From an uncultured Bacilli bacterium (GTDB lineage Bacteria; Bacillota_I; Bacilli_A; RF39; UBA660), in assembly GCA_944358375.1 (NCBI GenBank), contig CALVQT010000002.1, forward strand, positions 62,001 to 126,000: a stretch of DNA of 64,000 bases, read 5' to 3'. Made by a program: the position numbers and the translations under genes. Below the pieces are notes generated by a model. That model did not search any database. It was not told the DNA's origin and saw only the letters and a list, made by a program, of their open reading frames with translations. Below, piece by piece: positions 1-9,471 of this stretch; the first letter of the stretch is position 1; the number at the start of each line of letters is the position of its first letter.

Positions 1-232
1 AGATGCATTTATGGAAACACCTCCTGCATCTTATAAGGGTAGAAAATTAAAGGTATATTTTGCACATCAGTCAAGTATAAAACCACCAAGATTTGATATA
101 GAAGTTAATTCTAAAACGTTAGTACATTTTAGCTATTATAGATATTTAGAAAATAAAATAAGACAAAATATAGACTTTAGTGGAACACCAATTATCATAC
201 AATTTAAAAATAAAGGTGAAATTGACTTATAA
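1..232 (+). CDS. der: Ribosome biogenesis GTPase Der (EngA), C-terminal end only
   Basis: This is the last 76 residues of Der, a double GTPase needed for 50S subunit maturation. The reading frame is open from base 2 and runs off the left edge, so both G domains lie outside the window. What remains is the KH-like C-terminal domain. The stretches PPASYKGRKLKVYFAHQ, KPPRFDIEVN and HFSYYRYLENKIRQ match the family's usual ending, followed by GTPIIIQF. The internal ATG at 11 is not a start. The gene ends 14 bases before the rpsL promoter. The identification rests on the conserved tail and is firm. Confidence 0.9.
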   Translation, partial: DAFMETPPASYKGRKLKVYFAHQSSIKPPRFDIEVNSKTLVHFSYYRYLENKIRQNIDFSGTPIIIQFKNKGEIDL

Positions 233-245
233 AAGTAAAAAATGA

Positions 246-274
246 TTGACAATAATAAAATTTAATGTTAAAAT
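246..274 (+). promoter_or_regulatory. Promoter of the str operon (rpsL-rpsG-fusA)
   Basis: A perfect -35 TTGACA (246-251) is followed by exactly 17 bases and a -10 TAAAAT (269-274). The -10 is preceded by TGT, making it an extended -10. This is the best sigma-A type promoter in the window, fitting a highly expressed ribosomal operon. Transcription should start near 281, giving a leader of about 85 bases. Confidence 0.85.
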
Positions 275-286
275 TTAATAGATTTT

Positions 287-310
287 GGGTTTTCTCATTC
301 GAGAAGACCT
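287..310 (+). promoter_or_regulatory. Leader hairpin upstream of rpsL
   Basis: GGTTTTCTC (288-296) pairs with GAGAAGACC (301-309) through nine pairs, one of them G-U, around the loop ATTC; a tenth G-U pair is possible at 287/310. No T-run follows, so it is not a simple terminator. It lies in the untranslated leader between the promoter and the rpsL ribosome binding site, where ribosomal-protein autoregulatory structures are often found. The regulatory role is inferred. Confidence 0.5.
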
Positions 311-365
311 TATAAAATGGAAAACTTGATACGCCTGGAAATGTGTATTAGAAAGGAGAATTTAA

Positions 366-782
366 ATGGCTACAATTAATCAATTAGTTAGAAATGGAAG
401 AAAAGTTAAAACTAAGAAAAGTAAAAGTCCAGTATTAAATATTGGTTACAATTCTAAAGATAAAGTAAAAACTAATAATTGTTCACCACAAAAAAGAGGT
501 GTTTGTACACGTGTTTCTACAAAGACTCCAAAAAAACCAAATTCAGCTTTAAGAAAAATAGCTAAAGTTAGATTAAGTAATGGTTACGAAGTTACTTGCT
601 ATATTGGTGGAGAAGGACACAATTTACAAGAGCACAGCGTTGTATTAATTCGTGGTGGTCGTGTTAAAGATTTAATTGGTGTTCGTTATCATATTGTTCG
701 TGGTACTTTAGATACTGCTGGTATTGATAAAAGAAGACAAGGTAGAAGTAAATATGGAACTAAAAAACCTAAAAATAAATAA
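366..782 (+). CDS. rpsL: 30S ribosomal protein S12
   Basis: S12 is part of the 30S decoding centre and monitors codon-anticodon pairing. The 138-residue length is normal for Gram-positive S12. Family blocks are clear: [20 protein letters not shown], where streptomycin-resistance changes usually fall, then [20 protein letters not shown] and the [15 protein letters not shown] block. A strong AAAGGAG site (352-358) sits 7 bases before the ATG. It is the first gene of the str operon, with rpsG 25 bases downstream. The lysine at the streptomycin site (KKPNS) is the wild-type form. Confidence 0.98.
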   Translation: MATINQLVRNGRKVKTKKSKSPVLNIGYNSKDKVKTNNCSPQKRGVCTRVSTKTPKKPNSALRKIAKVRLSNGYEVTCYIGGEGHNLQEHSVVLIRGGRVKDLIGVRYHIVRGTLDTAGIDKRRQGRSKYGTKKPKNK

Positions 783-807
783 ATAATTAGAGAAAGGAGA
801 AAATAAC

Positions 808-1275
808 ATGCGTAAAAAGCAAGCAATTAAAAGAGATGTTTTAGCAGATCCAATATATAATTCTAAAATGATTACTAAGTTAATTAATGGAATTATGTTA
901 GATGGTAAAAAAGGAACTGCTCAAAAGATATTATATAATGCTCTTGATATAGTTAAAGAAAAAACAAATAAAGATCCTTTAGAAGTTCTAAATGTAGCTT
1001 TTGAAAATATCAAACCAGCTTTAGAAATTAAAAGTAGAAGAATTGGTGGAAGTAATTATTCAGTACCAATGGAAGTAAGAGAAGATAGAGCAAATGCTTT
1101 AACTTTAAGATGGTTAATTCAATATGCTAAAAATAGAAATGGTAAAGGAATGGCTGAAAATCTAGCTGCTGAAATCATAGATGCATCAAATGGTGTAGGT
1201 GGAGCAGTTAAAAAACGTGAAGATACTCATAAAATGGCAGAAGCTAATAAGGCTTATGCACATTATAGATGGTAA
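808..1275 (+). CDS. rpsG: 30S ribosomal protein S7
   Basis: S7 nucleates assembly of the 30S head by binding the 3' major domain of 16S rRNA and contacts E-site tRNA. The protein has 155 residues, the family norm. Conserved segments include the [19 protein letters not shown] start, [15 protein letters not shown] in the middle and [15 protein letters not shown] at the end. A GAAAGGAG site precedes the ATG. It sits between rpsL and fusA in the classical str order with a 15-base gap to fusA. Confidence 0.98.
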   Translation: MRKKQAIKRDVLADPIYNSKMITKLINGIMLDGKKGTAQKILYNALDIVKEKTNKDPLEVLNVAFENIKPALEIKSRRIGGSNYSVPMEVREDRANALTLRWLIQYAKNRNGKGMAENLAAEIIDASNGVGGAVKKREDTHKMAEANKAYAHYRW

Positions 1276-1290
1276 GAAGGGAGAACACTT

Positions 1291-3366
1291 ATGGCACGTG
1301 ATGTATCATTAGAAAAAATACGTAATATAGGTATTATGGCTCATATTGATGCCGGTAAGACAACTACTACTGAACGTATTTTGTATTTAGGTGGAAACAT
1401 TTATAAAATTGGCGAAACTCATGATGGTGAGTCTCAGATGGATTGGATGGAACAAGAAAAAGAAAGAGGTATAACTATTACTAGTGCTGCAACTACTGTA
1501 CACTGGAATGGATATAGATTTAATATTATTGATACTCCAGGGCATGTAGACTTTACAATCGAAGTTGCACGTAGTTTGAGAGTTCTAGACGGTGCTGTTG
1601 CTTTAATAGATGCTCAAGCAGGAACAGAAACTCAAACTGAGCAAGTTTGGAAACAAGCAAATGATTATATGGTTCCAAGAATGATTTGCGCTAATAAAAT
1701 GGAAAAAATGGGAGCTGATTTTGAATATTCTCTTGATTCAATACATAATAGACTAGCAGAAAATGCATATCCAATAGTTTATCCAATTGGTTGTGAGGAT
1801 CATTTTACAGGATATGTTGATTTAGTTACTATGAAAGCTTATAGTTATTCTGGTAATGCTGCTCAAGAAGTTAGCGAAATTGAAATACCAAGTGATTTAG
1901 TATCAAAAGTAGAAAAATATAGAGGAAAATTAATAGAGGCTGTTGCAGATTTCTCAGATGAATTAATGGAAGCATATTTAGAAGGAAGTGAGATTTCTGT
2001 TGAATTGTTAAAGTCAACAATTAGAAAGGCTACATTGGCTGTTAAATTTTTCCCTGTATTATGTGCAGATGCTTTAGGAAATAAAGGTACTCGTACATTA
2101 ATGGATGCTGTTATTGATTATTTACCATCTCCAATTGATATTGAAGCAATTAATGGAATTGATTTGAATGACAATCCAGTTGTAAGACATGCAAGTGATA
2201 GTGAACCATTTAGTGCATTAGCATTTAAAGTTATGAATGATCCATTTGTTGGAAATTTAACTTTCTTCCGTGTTTATTCAGGTGTATTAAAATCAGGAAG
2301 TTATGTTATGAATTCAACTAAAGGTGAAAAAGAAAGAATAGGTCGTATTCTTCAAATGCATGCAAATCAAAGAAAAGAAATTTCAGAAGTATATGCTGGT
2401 GAAATAGCAGCTGCTGTTGGTCTTAAAGACACTATAACTGGAGATACACTATGTGATGAGAAAAATCAAGTTATTTTAGAAAAAATGGTATTTCCTGAAC
2501 CAGTTATTGAACTTGCAATAGAGCCAAAATCAAAAGCTGATCAAGAAAAAATGTCTCTAGCATTACAAAAATTAGCTAAAGAAGATCCATCATTTAGAGC
2601 TAAAACTGATCATGAAACTGGTCAAACTATTATAGCTGGTATGGGTGAATTGCACCTAGATGTACTAGTAGATAGAATGAGAAGAGAATTTAATATTGAA
2701 GCAAACGTTGGTAAACCACAAGTTGCATATAGAGAAACTTTAAGAAAAACGGCTGAATGTGAAGGAAAATATATTAAGCAATCTGGTGGTCGTGGACAAT
2801 ATGGACATGTATGGGTTAAATTTGAACCAAATAAAGATAAGGGTTATGAATTTGTTGATGAAGTTGTTGGTGGAGTTGTTCCAAGAGAATATATTCCAGT
2901 AGTAGATAAAGGACTTCAAGAAGCATTAGCTGGTGGCGTACTTGCGGGATTCCCAATGATAGATGTAAAATGTACATTATTTGATGGTTCTTATCATGAT
3001 GTAGATTCAAATGAAATGGCATTTAAAATTGCTGCATCTATGGCATTAAAAGAAGCTAAGAATAAATGTGATCCATGTATTTTAGAACCAATTATGAATG
3101 TAGAAGTTAGAGTTCCTGAGGAATATATGGGTACAGTTATGGGAGATTTAACTAGTAGAAGGGGTAAACCTCTTGGAAATGAAAGTATTGGTAAGGATAT
3201 TTCAATAAAAGCTGAAGTACCACTTTCAGAAATGTTTGGATATATGACAGTTCTTAGAAGTAATACTCAAGGGCGTGGAACTTATCAAATGATTTTTGAT
3301 CATTATGAAGAAGTACCAAGAAATATATCTGAAGAAATTATTAAAAAACATGGCGTACAAAATTAG
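1291..3366 (+). CDS. fusA: Elongation factor G
   Basis: EF-G is the GTPase that drives tRNA-mRNA translocation and, with RRF, ribosome recycling. The 691-residue length fits canonical EF-G. The P-loop [13 protein letters not shown] begins at residue 17, the switch [10 protein letters not shown] follows and [10 protein letters not shown] gives the guanine-specificity motif. Domain IV carries [15 protein letters not shown] and the C-terminus has [20 protein letters not shown]. It follows rpsG closely with a GAAGGGAG site. There is no sign of the RRF-only EF-G2 paralogue type. Confidence 0.98.
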   Translation: MARDVSLEKIRNIGIMAHIDAGKTTTTERILYLGGNIYKIGETHDGESQMDWMEQEKERGITITSAATTVHWNGYRFNIIDTPGHVDFTIEVARSLRVLDGAVALIDAQAGTETQTEQVWKQANDYMVPRMICANKMEKMGADFEYSLDSIHNRLAENAYPIVYPIGCEDHFTGYVDLVTMKAYSYSGNAAQEVSEIEIPSDLVSKVEKYRGKLIEAVADFSDELMEAYLEGSEISVELLKSTIRKATLAVKFFPVLCADALGNKGTRTLMDAVIDYLPSPIDIEAINGIDLNDNPVVRHASDSEPFSALAFKVMNDPFVGNLTFFRVYSGVLKSGSYVMNSTKGEKERIGRILQMHANQRKEISEVYAGEIAAAVGLKDTITGDTLCDEKNQVILEKMVFPEPVIELAIEPKSKADQEKMSLALQKLAKEDPSFRAKTDHETGQTIIAGMGELHLDVLVDRMRREFNIEANVGKPQVAYRETLRKTAECEGKYIKQSGGRGQYGHVWVKFEPNKDKGYEFVDEVVGGVVPREYIPVVDKGLQEALAGGVLAGFPMIDVKCTLFDGSYHDVDSNEMAFKIAASMALKEAKNKCDPCILEPIMNVEVRVPEEYMGTVMGDLTSRRGKPLGNESIGKDISIKAEVPLSEMFGYMTVLRSNTQGRGTYQMIFDHYEEVPRNISEEIIKKHGVQN

Positions 3367-3397
3367 TATGCCAAATTGCCAATTTTATTATTTATAC

Positions 3398-3426
3398 TTG
3401 AATTATTATCAAGTATTAGATAAAAT
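3398..3426 (+). promoter_or_regulatory. Promoter of tuf
   Basis: TTGAAT (3398-3403), a 17-base spacer and TAAAAT (3421-3426) form a good sigma-A promoter in the 92-base gap after fusA. A second TATAAT overlaps it at 3426-3431. An inverted repeat, ATACTTGA (3394-3401) with TCAAGTAT (3409-3416), overlaps the -35 and spacer and may weaken read-through or bind a regulator. It suggests tuf can be expressed independently of the upstream str genes. Confidence 0.6.
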
Positions 3427-3458
3427 ATAATATATGTGTAGAAAAGGAGGAAATAAAA

Positions 3459-4628
3459 ATGGCAAAACAAAAATTCGATCGTTCTAAGGAACATGTTAAT
3501 ATTGGTACTATTGGACATGTTGACCATGGTAAAACAACATTAACAGCTGCAATTACTAAATATTTTGGAGAATTTATGGAATATGATCAAATCGATAAAG
3601 CTCCAGAGGAAAGAGAAAGAGGTATAACAATTAATACTGCTCATGTTGAGTATACAACTGACAAACGTCATTATGCTCATGTTGATTGTCCAGGACATGC
3701 TGATTATGTTAAAAACATGATTACAGGTGCTGCTCAAATGGATGGTGCTATCTTAGTTGTTAGTGCAACAGATGGACCTATGCCTCAAACTCGTGAACAC
3801 ATCTTATTATCACGTCAAGTTGGCGTACCAAAAATGGTAGTATTTATCAATAAATGTGATATGGTTGATGACGAAGAACTTTTAGATTTAGTTGAAATGG
3901 AAGTTCGTGATTTACTAACTGAATACGGATTTGATGGAGATAATACTCCAGTTGTTCGTGGATCTGCATTAAAGGCTCTTGAAGGAGATGAAAAATGGGT
4001 ACAACCTATTAAAGATCTTATGGCTGCTGTTGACTCATGGATTGATACTCCAGTAAGAGATAATGATAAACCATTCTTAATGAGTATTGAAGATGTATTT
4101 ACTATTACAGGACGTGGAACTGTTGTTACAGGTCGTGTTGAAAGAGGTAAATTGAATCTTAATGATGAAGTTGAAATTGTTGGTCTTAAAGATACAAGAA
4201 AGACAGTTGTAACTGGAATTGAAATGTTTAGAAAATCATTAGACTATGCTGAAGCTGGAGATAATGCTGGTGTATTACTTCGTGGTATTAATAGAGAAGA
4301 TGTTGAAAGAGGACAAGTTCTTTGCAAACCAGGATCAGTTACTCCACATAAGAAATTTAAAGCTAGTGTTTATGTTTTAACTAAAGAAGAAGGTGGAAGA
4401 CATACACCATTCTTTAGCAACTATAGACCTCAATTCTATTTTAGAACTACAGATGTTACTGGTGTAATTACATTACCAGAAGGTGTTGAAATGGTTATGC
4501 CTGGTGATAATGTTGATATGACTGTTGAACTAATTACTCCAATTGCAATTGAAAATGGAACTAATTTTTCAATTCGTGAAGGAGGAAGAACAGTTGGTGC
4601 TGGTGTAGTTTCTGAAATCATTGAATAA
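3459..4628 (+). CDS. tuf: Elongation factor Tu
   Basis: EF-Tu delivers aminoacyl-tRNA to the ribosomal A site as a GTP complex. The G1 motif [11 protein letters not shown], the switch I region [29 protein letters not shown] (G3) and NKCDMVDD (G4) are intact. Domains II and III follow and end in the usual [15 protein letters not shown]. At 389 residues it is a few residues shorter than most EF-Tu proteins because of compact loops, with no motif lost. An AAAAGGAGG site precedes the ATG, and a strong terminator follows directly. Confidence 0.98.
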   Translation: MAKQKFDRSKEHVNIGTIGHVDHGKTTLTAAITKYFGEFMEYDQIDKAPEERERGITINTAHVEYTTDKRHYAHVDCPGHADYVKNMITGAAQMDGAILVVSATDGPMPQTREHILLSRQVGVPKMVVFINKCDMVDDEELLDLVEMEVRDLLTEYGFDGDNTPVVRGSALKALEGDEKWVQPIKDLMAAVDSWIDTPVRDNDKPFLMSIEDVFTITGRGTVVTGRVERGKLNLNDEVEIVGLKDTRKTVVTGIEMFRKSLDYAEAGDNAGVLLRGINREDVERGQVLCKPGSVTPHKKFKASVYVLTKEEGGRHTPFFSNYRPQFYFRTTDVTGVITLPEGVEMVMPGDNVDMTVELITPIAIENGTNFSIREGGRTVGAGVVSEIIE

Positions 4629-4633
4629 CAAAT

Positions 4634-4668
4634 AAAAAGAATTGCATATTGCAATTCTTTTTATTTTG
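4634..4668 (+). terminator. Rho-independent terminator of tuf
   Basis: GAATTGCA (4639-4646), loop TAT and TGCAATTC (4650-4657) form a perfect 8-pair stem. It is extended by A5/T5 and followed by a T-rich tail. It closes the rpsL-to-tuf unit. Confidence 0.9.
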
Positions 4669-4680
4669 TATTAAAAGAAC

Positions 4681-4709
4681 TTGATAAAGATATATTCATT
4701 TAGTATAAT
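4681..4709 (+). promoter_or_regulatory. Promoter of the lipoprotein gene at 4733
   Basis: TTGATA (4681-4686) and a perfect TATAAT (4704-4709) are separated by 17 bases. The predicted start lies about 17 bases before the ATG, with a GGAGTGA ribosome site in between. Confidence 0.75.
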
Positions 4710-4732
4710 AACTCTGTATTCGGAGTGATTTA

Positions 4733-5404
4733 ATGAAAAAAAATAATAAAAATAAATTAATATTATACGCTTTAACTTTACTTAGCGTAGTTAATATTAG
4801 CGGGTGTGTTAAAAAGAATAGTTGTAATAAAGAAGATAGACATGTTCATTTATATGTATCAGATTATGGTTTTATGAGATATGCCTCAGATGAATATTAT
4901 AAAATGGCTGCAAATTATTATAAAACTGATTATACTGTTGATGTGAATGCATATGAACAAAAATATCATGATTATATAAGTGATAATAATTTTTTACATA
5001 TAGAAACAAATTATGATTTGTTAAAAAAATATTATCCAAAATTACCTGATCAAATTGAATATGAATATGTATATGATGAATTAATTGATAAAAAATATAT
5101 AAGAAATCAATATGGGGAAATAATTGAAGAAAAAGATATATTTGAAACAAAAACTAATTGGACTAGTGATGTTAGAAATAAAAATTTAACTGGTAATCAA
5201 AGAGTTATGGGTTATGGATATAGAGGATATAAAATTTATTTTGATAATAATAAGAATTGTTTTTATTATGAATTGAGTGATTATTATGATACATTAGATG
5301 ATTTATTAAATGCAGGATATACTCATGTTAATTTAAAAACATTTGCTAAAAGAATAGAAAAAAATGAAATAATTTCATTTGATAAAAAGTTATCATTATC
5401 GTAA
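4733..5404 (+). CDS. Putative lipoprotein of unknown function
   Basis: The 223-residue product has a positively charged start, a hydrophobic stretch and a lipobox NISGC, so Cys25 should be lipidated and the protein anchored to the outer face of the membrane. The mature part is rich in Tyr, Asp and Lys and has no domain I recognise. A GDxxY-like or hydrolase motif is not visible. It stands alone between its own promoter and a terminator, so it is a single-gene unit after tuf. Function is unknown; the lipoprotein call is firm. Confidence 0.75.
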   Translation: MKKNNKNKLILYALTLLSVVNISGCVKKNSCNKEDRHVHLYVSDYGFMRYASDEYYKMAANYYKTDYTVDVNAYEQKYHDYISDNNFLHIETNYDLLKKYYPKLPDQIEYEYVYDELIDKKYIRNQYGEIIEEKDIFETKTNWTSDVRNKNLTGNQRVMGYGYRGYKIYFDNNKNCFYYELSDYYDTLDDLLNAGYTHVNLKTFAKRIEKNEIISFDKKLSLS

Positions 5405-5425
5405 GATTGCATAGCAATCTTTTTT
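5403..5425 (+). terminator. Terminator of the lipoprotein gene
   Basis: AAGATTGC (5403-5410), loop ATA and GCAATCTT (5414-5421) form a perfect 8-pair stem running into TTTTTT. It overlaps the stop codon of the preceding gene. Confidence 0.9.
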
Positions 5426-6146
5426 AATATCTAAATTATCTATGTTGAGGTATTATTTAATGCTATAGAAGTAGAGTAAATAATAGTATAATGTCACAAA
5501 TGTATTATTGCCTAATGCTATATAAAAGCAAATGTTATTGAATTTTTATCATTCGAAGATGAAGAATATGTTGAAAAAACTAAAATGCAAGTGAATATGA
5601 GTAAGTGAAACAAAAGAATTGAATGCTTAATTATATAGCCTGTAATTTGTAGTTAAGTTTTTAGATGTGATAATTGTTTATGTTATGAATTTAATAAATA
5701 CGTATAAATGCAGATGGCAAAAGAGTAAAATAAGAATAATCTTAAACAATAATTCATTACAAAAATAATTTAAAAATGTTATTAGTGATATTTATGAGTA
5801 ATAATTTTATAACAGCAAATAAATTATATATGTATTATTTGTTAAAGTAATATAGTGAAATACAAATTACAATACTTTAAGTAAGTAAACAAGATAATAG
5901 ATTATAATATGAAATTTAAATGTAAATACTTGTAGTAAAGTAAATTTGGTTAAATTTATAAATTGTTCAAGCACAATATTTTTGTATTTATGTTTGTAGC
6001 AGTTGTTTTCATTATATAAATGGTTATTGTGATTTTAATTCAATTCTTGATAATAATATTTCAACTTTCCGACTTTCATAAATATAAAAATTTAAATAAA
6101 ATATATTGTATTAGAAACAAAAAAATGTTAATATTAACTTAAAGAT
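5426..6146. other. Gene-free AT-rich stretch with probable gene remnants
   Basis: No convincing gene is present in about 720 bases. A short open piece at 5516-5602 in frame + reads like real coding sequence (for example EFLSFEDEEYVEKTK) but has stops on both sides and no start with a ribosome site, so it looks like a decayed gene fragment. A perfect 12-base palindrome, GTTAATATTAAC (6127-6138), lies just before the ribosome binding site of the next gene and could be an operator. The rest is featureless. Confidence 0.5.
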
Positions 6147-6159
6147 AGGAGATGAAAAT

Positions 6160-7710
6160 ATGAAAAAAATAGTATATAGTATACTAATATTATTTATGTT
6201 TGTTTTCAGTTTAACTTGTATTAAGGCTACTACTATTGCTCAAGCGCCTGAAACATTACCTGAAACAGATGAAACTGTTAAAGCAATATTGGACGATGAA
6301 TTTGATTTTAGTAAAATATCATTTACATCTAGTGATGGAACAAGTGATATTATAGGACATAATTATATGAGAAAAATTATGCTAAGTTTAGATCCTAATG
6401 CGCAAGGTACTAGTATTGATGAAATTTTAGGCGATAGTTGGTTTACTGTTTATTGTTTAGATGGTAGTTTAAAATTTCCAATGTATAGTTATACTAATTT
6501 TAATTTTAGTGATGATTTAACTGATGATAAAAAATTACAACAAATTATTATGTTCGAATTATTTAATAGTGGAGAGTATAGGGATTTATTTTCTAAATTA
6601 GATGGTTTCATTTTTGATCCAAGTATTGAGTATGAATTAGTAAATGGTCAAAGCACAACAGATGTAATAGATGCAGTTGAGGGAGGTCAAACGGCTTCTG
6701 TTTTGGTTAAAAATATAACATACACTAATCTTGAATTAGAAACATATAAAATAAATGCTTCTGATTTAACAGGAAATGCTAGTGATACAACTGCAACTAT
6801 AACTTTGGATAAATCAAGAATTTTATTTGATAATTATTATGCTACATTATTAGATAATAAAGATTATAATCATGCTTTATGGATAATAGAGCATAGTTAT
6901 CCAACTTTGGATATTAACACATCATTAATGATGGCAGATGCAAGTTATAATAATCTTCTTGATGAAATTAAAGCATTACATGATGGAGAAGTTAAGACAG
7001 ATGAAGAGTGGGAAGAATTAGTTGAAAATTATGTATATTCTACTGTTCAATATGCTATATGGAAAGCAAATGATGGCATTGATGTTAATGGAAACAAATT
7101 AGGAAATGAGTTAAAAGGTAGCGATGAACTTAATAAATTATATCAATACTTAATTAAAGATAGAGATGAATATAAAGATTATATGAATTTACAATTTACT
7201 AACACTTTAGGAATAAATTATCCTGATTCTAAAAATGAAATTTATTCAGAAACTAAAGATTATTATGTTTATGGGCCATATACAGTTAGTTATAGCTTAA
7301 TTTCTCTTGATAGAGTAGATCTTAGTATTGAGGGAAATGAAGGCAAAGCAAGTATTGTGGATGAAACTGGTAATGAAATTACTTCTATAATACCAACTCA
7401 AAATTTTTACATAAAAGTTATGAAAGATGCTAAGATTGCAAATGTTAAAGTTAAATTATCTACATTAAATGCATTAACATTCTTTCCAACTACAAATAGA
7501 GGTAGAATATATAGTGCTTATTATCCAGCCGTTCAAAATGTCATTTCTGGTGGTAAAATAGTGTCAACTGATATTGAAAAAACTATCGATGTTGTATTTA
7601 ACCCAAAAACTGGTGCTGAAGATATAGCAATATTATTTGTAATTGCAATAGTGGCATTTTCTCTAGGTTATTTGATTTTAGGTTTAAAAAATCAAGAAGT
7701 AAAGTTTTAA
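6160..7710 (+). CDS. Thioester-domain (TED/TQXA-type) surface protein with sortase-like tail
   Basis: The 516-residue protein has a signal peptide (about residues 1-23) and a long extracellular part. Two motifs match Gram-positive thioester domains, which bind host or surface amines through a Cys-Gln bond: FTVYCLDG with Cys99 and TVQYAIWKAN with Gln297. The segment IIEHSYPTLD also fits the usual GYP-like block. The C-terminus reads NPKTG at residues 481-485, then a hydrophobic span and a short tail with Lys residues, which resembles a sortase signal of the NPxTG kind. No sortase gene is in the window. It has its own terminator. Adhesin is the likely role. Confidence 0.75.
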   Translation: MKKIVYSILILFMFVFSLTCIKATTIAQAPETLPETDETVKAILDDEFDFSKISFTSSDGTSDIIGHNYMRKIMLSLDPNAQGTSIDEILGDSWFTVYCLDGSLKFPMYSYTNFNFSDDLTDDKKLQQIIMFELFNSGEYRDLFSKLDGFIFDPSIEYELVNGQSTTDVIDAVEGGQTASVLVKNITYTNLELETYKINASDLTGNASDTTATITLDKSRILFDNYYATLLDNKDYNHALWIIEHSYPTLDINTSLMMADASYNNLLDEIKALHDGEVKTDEEWEELVENYVYSTVQYAIWKANDGIDVNGNKLGNELKGSDELNKLYQYLIKDRDEYKDYMNLQFTNTLGINYPDSKNEIYSETKDYYVYGPYTVSYSLISLDRVDLSIEGNEGKASIVDETGNEITSIIPTQNFYIKVMKDAKIANVKVKLSTLNALTFFPTTNRGRIYSAYYPAVQNVISGGKIVSTDIEKTIDVVFNPKTGAEDIAILFVIAIVAFSLGYLILGLKNQEVKF

Positions 7711-7739
7711 AAACATGTCAATTATGACATGTTTTTTTT
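7711..7739 (+). terminator. Terminator of the thioester-domain gene
   Basis: AAACATGTCA (7711-7720), loop ATTA and TGACATGTTT (7725-7734) give a perfect 10-pair stem followed by further T residues. Confidence 0.92.
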
Positions 7740-7768
7740 ACATATTTTTTTTTTTAATAAGAAAACTA

Positions 7769-7797
7769 TTTACAAAAGTATATAAAAATAGTAATAT
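7769..7797 (+). promoter_or_regulatory. Promoter of the mraZ operon
   Basis: TTTACA (7769-7774), a 17-base spacer and TAATAT (7792-7797) form the promoter. Its -10 directly abuts the MraZ operator, so MraZ bound there would cover the transcription start. Confidence 0.75.
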
Positions 7798-7837
7798 AGT
7801 GGTAGGAAGTGAAACATAGTGGTAGAAAGTGGGGTGT
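7798..7837 (+). promoter_or_regulatory. MraZ operator, four repeats with a 10-base period
   Basis: Four consecutive 10-base units begin AGTGG, AGTGA, AGTGG and AGTGG at 7798, 7808, 7818 and 7828. Phased GTGG-type direct repeats upstream of mraZ are the known binding site of MraZ in E. coli and in Mollicutes. The first and third units are nearly identical over 10 bases. MraZ most likely controls its own operon here; whether as repressor or activator cannot be told from sequence. Confidence 0.8.
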
Positions 7838-7846
7838 TTATGAATT

Positions 7847-8284
7847 ATGTTAATGGGCGAATATCATCATAATATTGATGAAAAAAGCAGATTAATTATT
7901 CCATCTAAATTCAGAAATGAATTGGGTGATAAATTCATAATCACTAAAGGACTTGACAAATGCTTATTTATTTATTCTTTAGAAGAATGGGATAAAATAA
8001 TGCAAAAAATTAGTAAACTACAATTTACTAAAAAGAATGTAAGAGTTTTTGAAAGAACTTTTATTGGTGGAGCTTCCATGATTGAATTCGATAAACAAGG
8101 TCGAATTAATATTACCTCACCGTTAGTTCATTACGCCAATATTGTTAAAGAGTGTATAATTATTGGCGTTAATGAACGTATAGAAATATGGTCTTTGGAA
8201 GAATTTAATAAATATATGAAAGATAATGAAAAATCTTTAGAAGAAATAACTGAAGATATTTTCGATAGTAGTTATGAAGCATAA
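7847..8284 (+). CDS. mraZ: Transcriptional regulator MraZ
   Basis: MraZ is a DNA-binding protein with two SpoVT/AbrB-like half domains that controls the division and wall (dcw) cluster. The N-terminal block MGEYHHNIDEKSRLIIPSKF and the second-half counterpart FDKQGRINITSPL are clear. The product is 145 residues, as expected. The start at 7847 gives the family's usual M-x-MGEY beginning. The gene overlaps rsmH by 11 bases, indicating translational coupling. Its own operator lies immediately upstream, consistent with autoregulation. Confidence 0.96.
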   Translation: MLMGEYHHNIDEKSRLIIPSKFRNELGDKFIITKGLDKCLFIYSLEEWDKIMQKISKLQFTKKNVRVFERTFIGGASMIEFDKQGRINITSPLVHYANIVKECIIIGVNERIEIWSLEEFNKYMKDNEKSLEEITEDIFDSSYEA

Positions 8285-9176
8285 AAGTGTTATGTTAAAT
8301 GAGGTAATTAAATATTTAAATGTGTCAGAGGGTAAAAAATATATAGATGCAACTGTTGGATATGCTGGGCATAGTGGCGAAATATTAAAGAAATTGAATA
8401 AAAAGGGGTTTCTTTTCGCCTTTGATCAAGATGAAGAAGCTATAGAATTTTCTCAAAATAAATTATCTAATATAGCAGATAATTTTAAAATTATAAGAAG
8501 TAATTTTGTAAATATGAAAAATTATATTGACGAGAAAGTTGATGGTATATTATTTGATTTGGGTGTATCTAGTCCACAATTAGATGATGACAAAAGAGGA
8601 TTTAGCTTTCATAATGATGCTATTCTTGATATGCGAATGGATAAAAGACAAAAATTAACAGCTTATAATGTTGTTAATGAGTATTCTAAAGAAAAATTAA
8701 TTGATATATTAAGAAGATTTTCAGAAGAAAAGTTTGCTGTATCAATTGTAAATAATATAATTAAAAATAGACCAATCAAAACAACTTTGCAGCTTTCAGA
8801 AGTAATTAAAAATAGTGTTCCAATTAGTTATAGAAACAAATCTCATCCTGCGAGAAAAACATTTCAAGCAATAAGGATAGAAGTAAATCATGAACTTGAT
8901 ATTTTGGAAAGTTCATTAAATGATGCTTTTGATTTATTAAATATAGGTGGTAGATTAGCTGTTATTACTTTTCACTCTTTAGAAGATAGAATAGTATCAA
9001 ATGTATTTAAAAAGTTATGCAGTGATGATGAGAGTGCTAAAAAATTGCCTGTAGTACCAGAACATTTGAAAGCAAAAGCTAAAAAAATTGTTAAAATTAC
9101 TCCAAGTGAAGAAGAGATAGAAAAAAATAATAGAAGCAGAAGTTCAAAGTTAAGAGTAATAGAAAGGATAAGATGA
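8274..9176 (+). CDS. rsmH: 16S rRNA (cytosine-1402-N4)-methyltransferase
   Basis: RsmH methylates N4 of C1402 in the P site of 16S rRNA using SAM. The SAM-binding block DATVGYAGHSGEIL and the family signatures DLGVSSPQLDDDKRGFSF, MRMDKRQ, HPARKTFQAIRIEVN and TFHSLEDRIV are all present in 300 residues. It overlaps mraZ at its start and the ftsL-like gene at its end. Standard position in the dcw cluster. Confidence 0.97.
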   Translation: MKHKSVMLNEVIKYLNVSEGKKYIDATVGYAGHSGEILKKLNKKGFLFAFDQDEEAIEFSQNKLSNIADNFKIIRSNFVNMKNYIDEKVDGILFDLGVSSPQLDDDKRGFSFHNDAILDMRMDKRQKLTAYNVVNEYSKEKLIDILRRFSEEKFAVSIVNNIIKNRPIKTTLQLSEVIKNSVPISYRNKSHPARKTFQAIRIEVNHELDILESSLNDAFDLLNIGGRLAVITFHSLEDRIVSNVFKKLCSDDESAKKLPVVPEHLKAKAKKIVKITPSEEEIEKNNRSRSSKLRVIERIR

Positions 9177-9460
9177 AAAAGAAAAAATATGTAAAAGTTA
9201 GAGGAGAGAATTTTATGATAACTATGATTATCTTTTTTGTCATAGGAATTTTTCTTACTAGTTTTATTGGTGAAGCAATGATACAATCATCTAATTCTGA
9301 ACTTCAAAGATTAAAAAGTAAAATTGAAAATCAAGAAGATTTAAATGCTAGTATACAAATGAAAATAAATGAGTTAGCCTCTTTAGATAATGCATTAGAA
9401 GTTGCAGATAATTTTGGTTTAGAGTATAATAACGATAACATCAAAGTGATTTCTGATTAA
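9173..9460 (+). CDS. ftsL: FtsL-like cell division protein
   Basis: A small bitopic protein of 95 residues: a short basic N-terminus, one membrane span (about residues 15-32) and an extracellular coiled-coil segment rich in leucine and charged residues. Size, topology and position between rsmH and the class B PBP fit FtsL, which links FtsB, DivIB and the septal PBP. Sequence conservation in this family is weak, so the call rests on context. The ATG overlaps the rsmH stop (ATGA) and has an AAAGGA site inside rsmH. Confidence 0.75.
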   Translation: MKKKKYVKVRGENFMITMIIFFVIGIFLTSFIGEAMIQSSNSELQRLKSKIENQEDLNASIQMKINELASLDNALEVADNFGLEYNNDNIKVISD

Positions 9461-9471
9461 GAGGTGTTAAT

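Noticed and set aside
3394..3416. Inverted repeat after fusA as a terminator
   Set aside because: No T-run follows, and the repeat overlaps the tuf promoter. It is better read as part of the promoter region.
5516..5605. Short coding-like frame in the gap before the thioester gene
   Set aside because: It has stops on both sides, no start with a ribosome site, and only about 29 codons. It is described as a remnant, not a gene.
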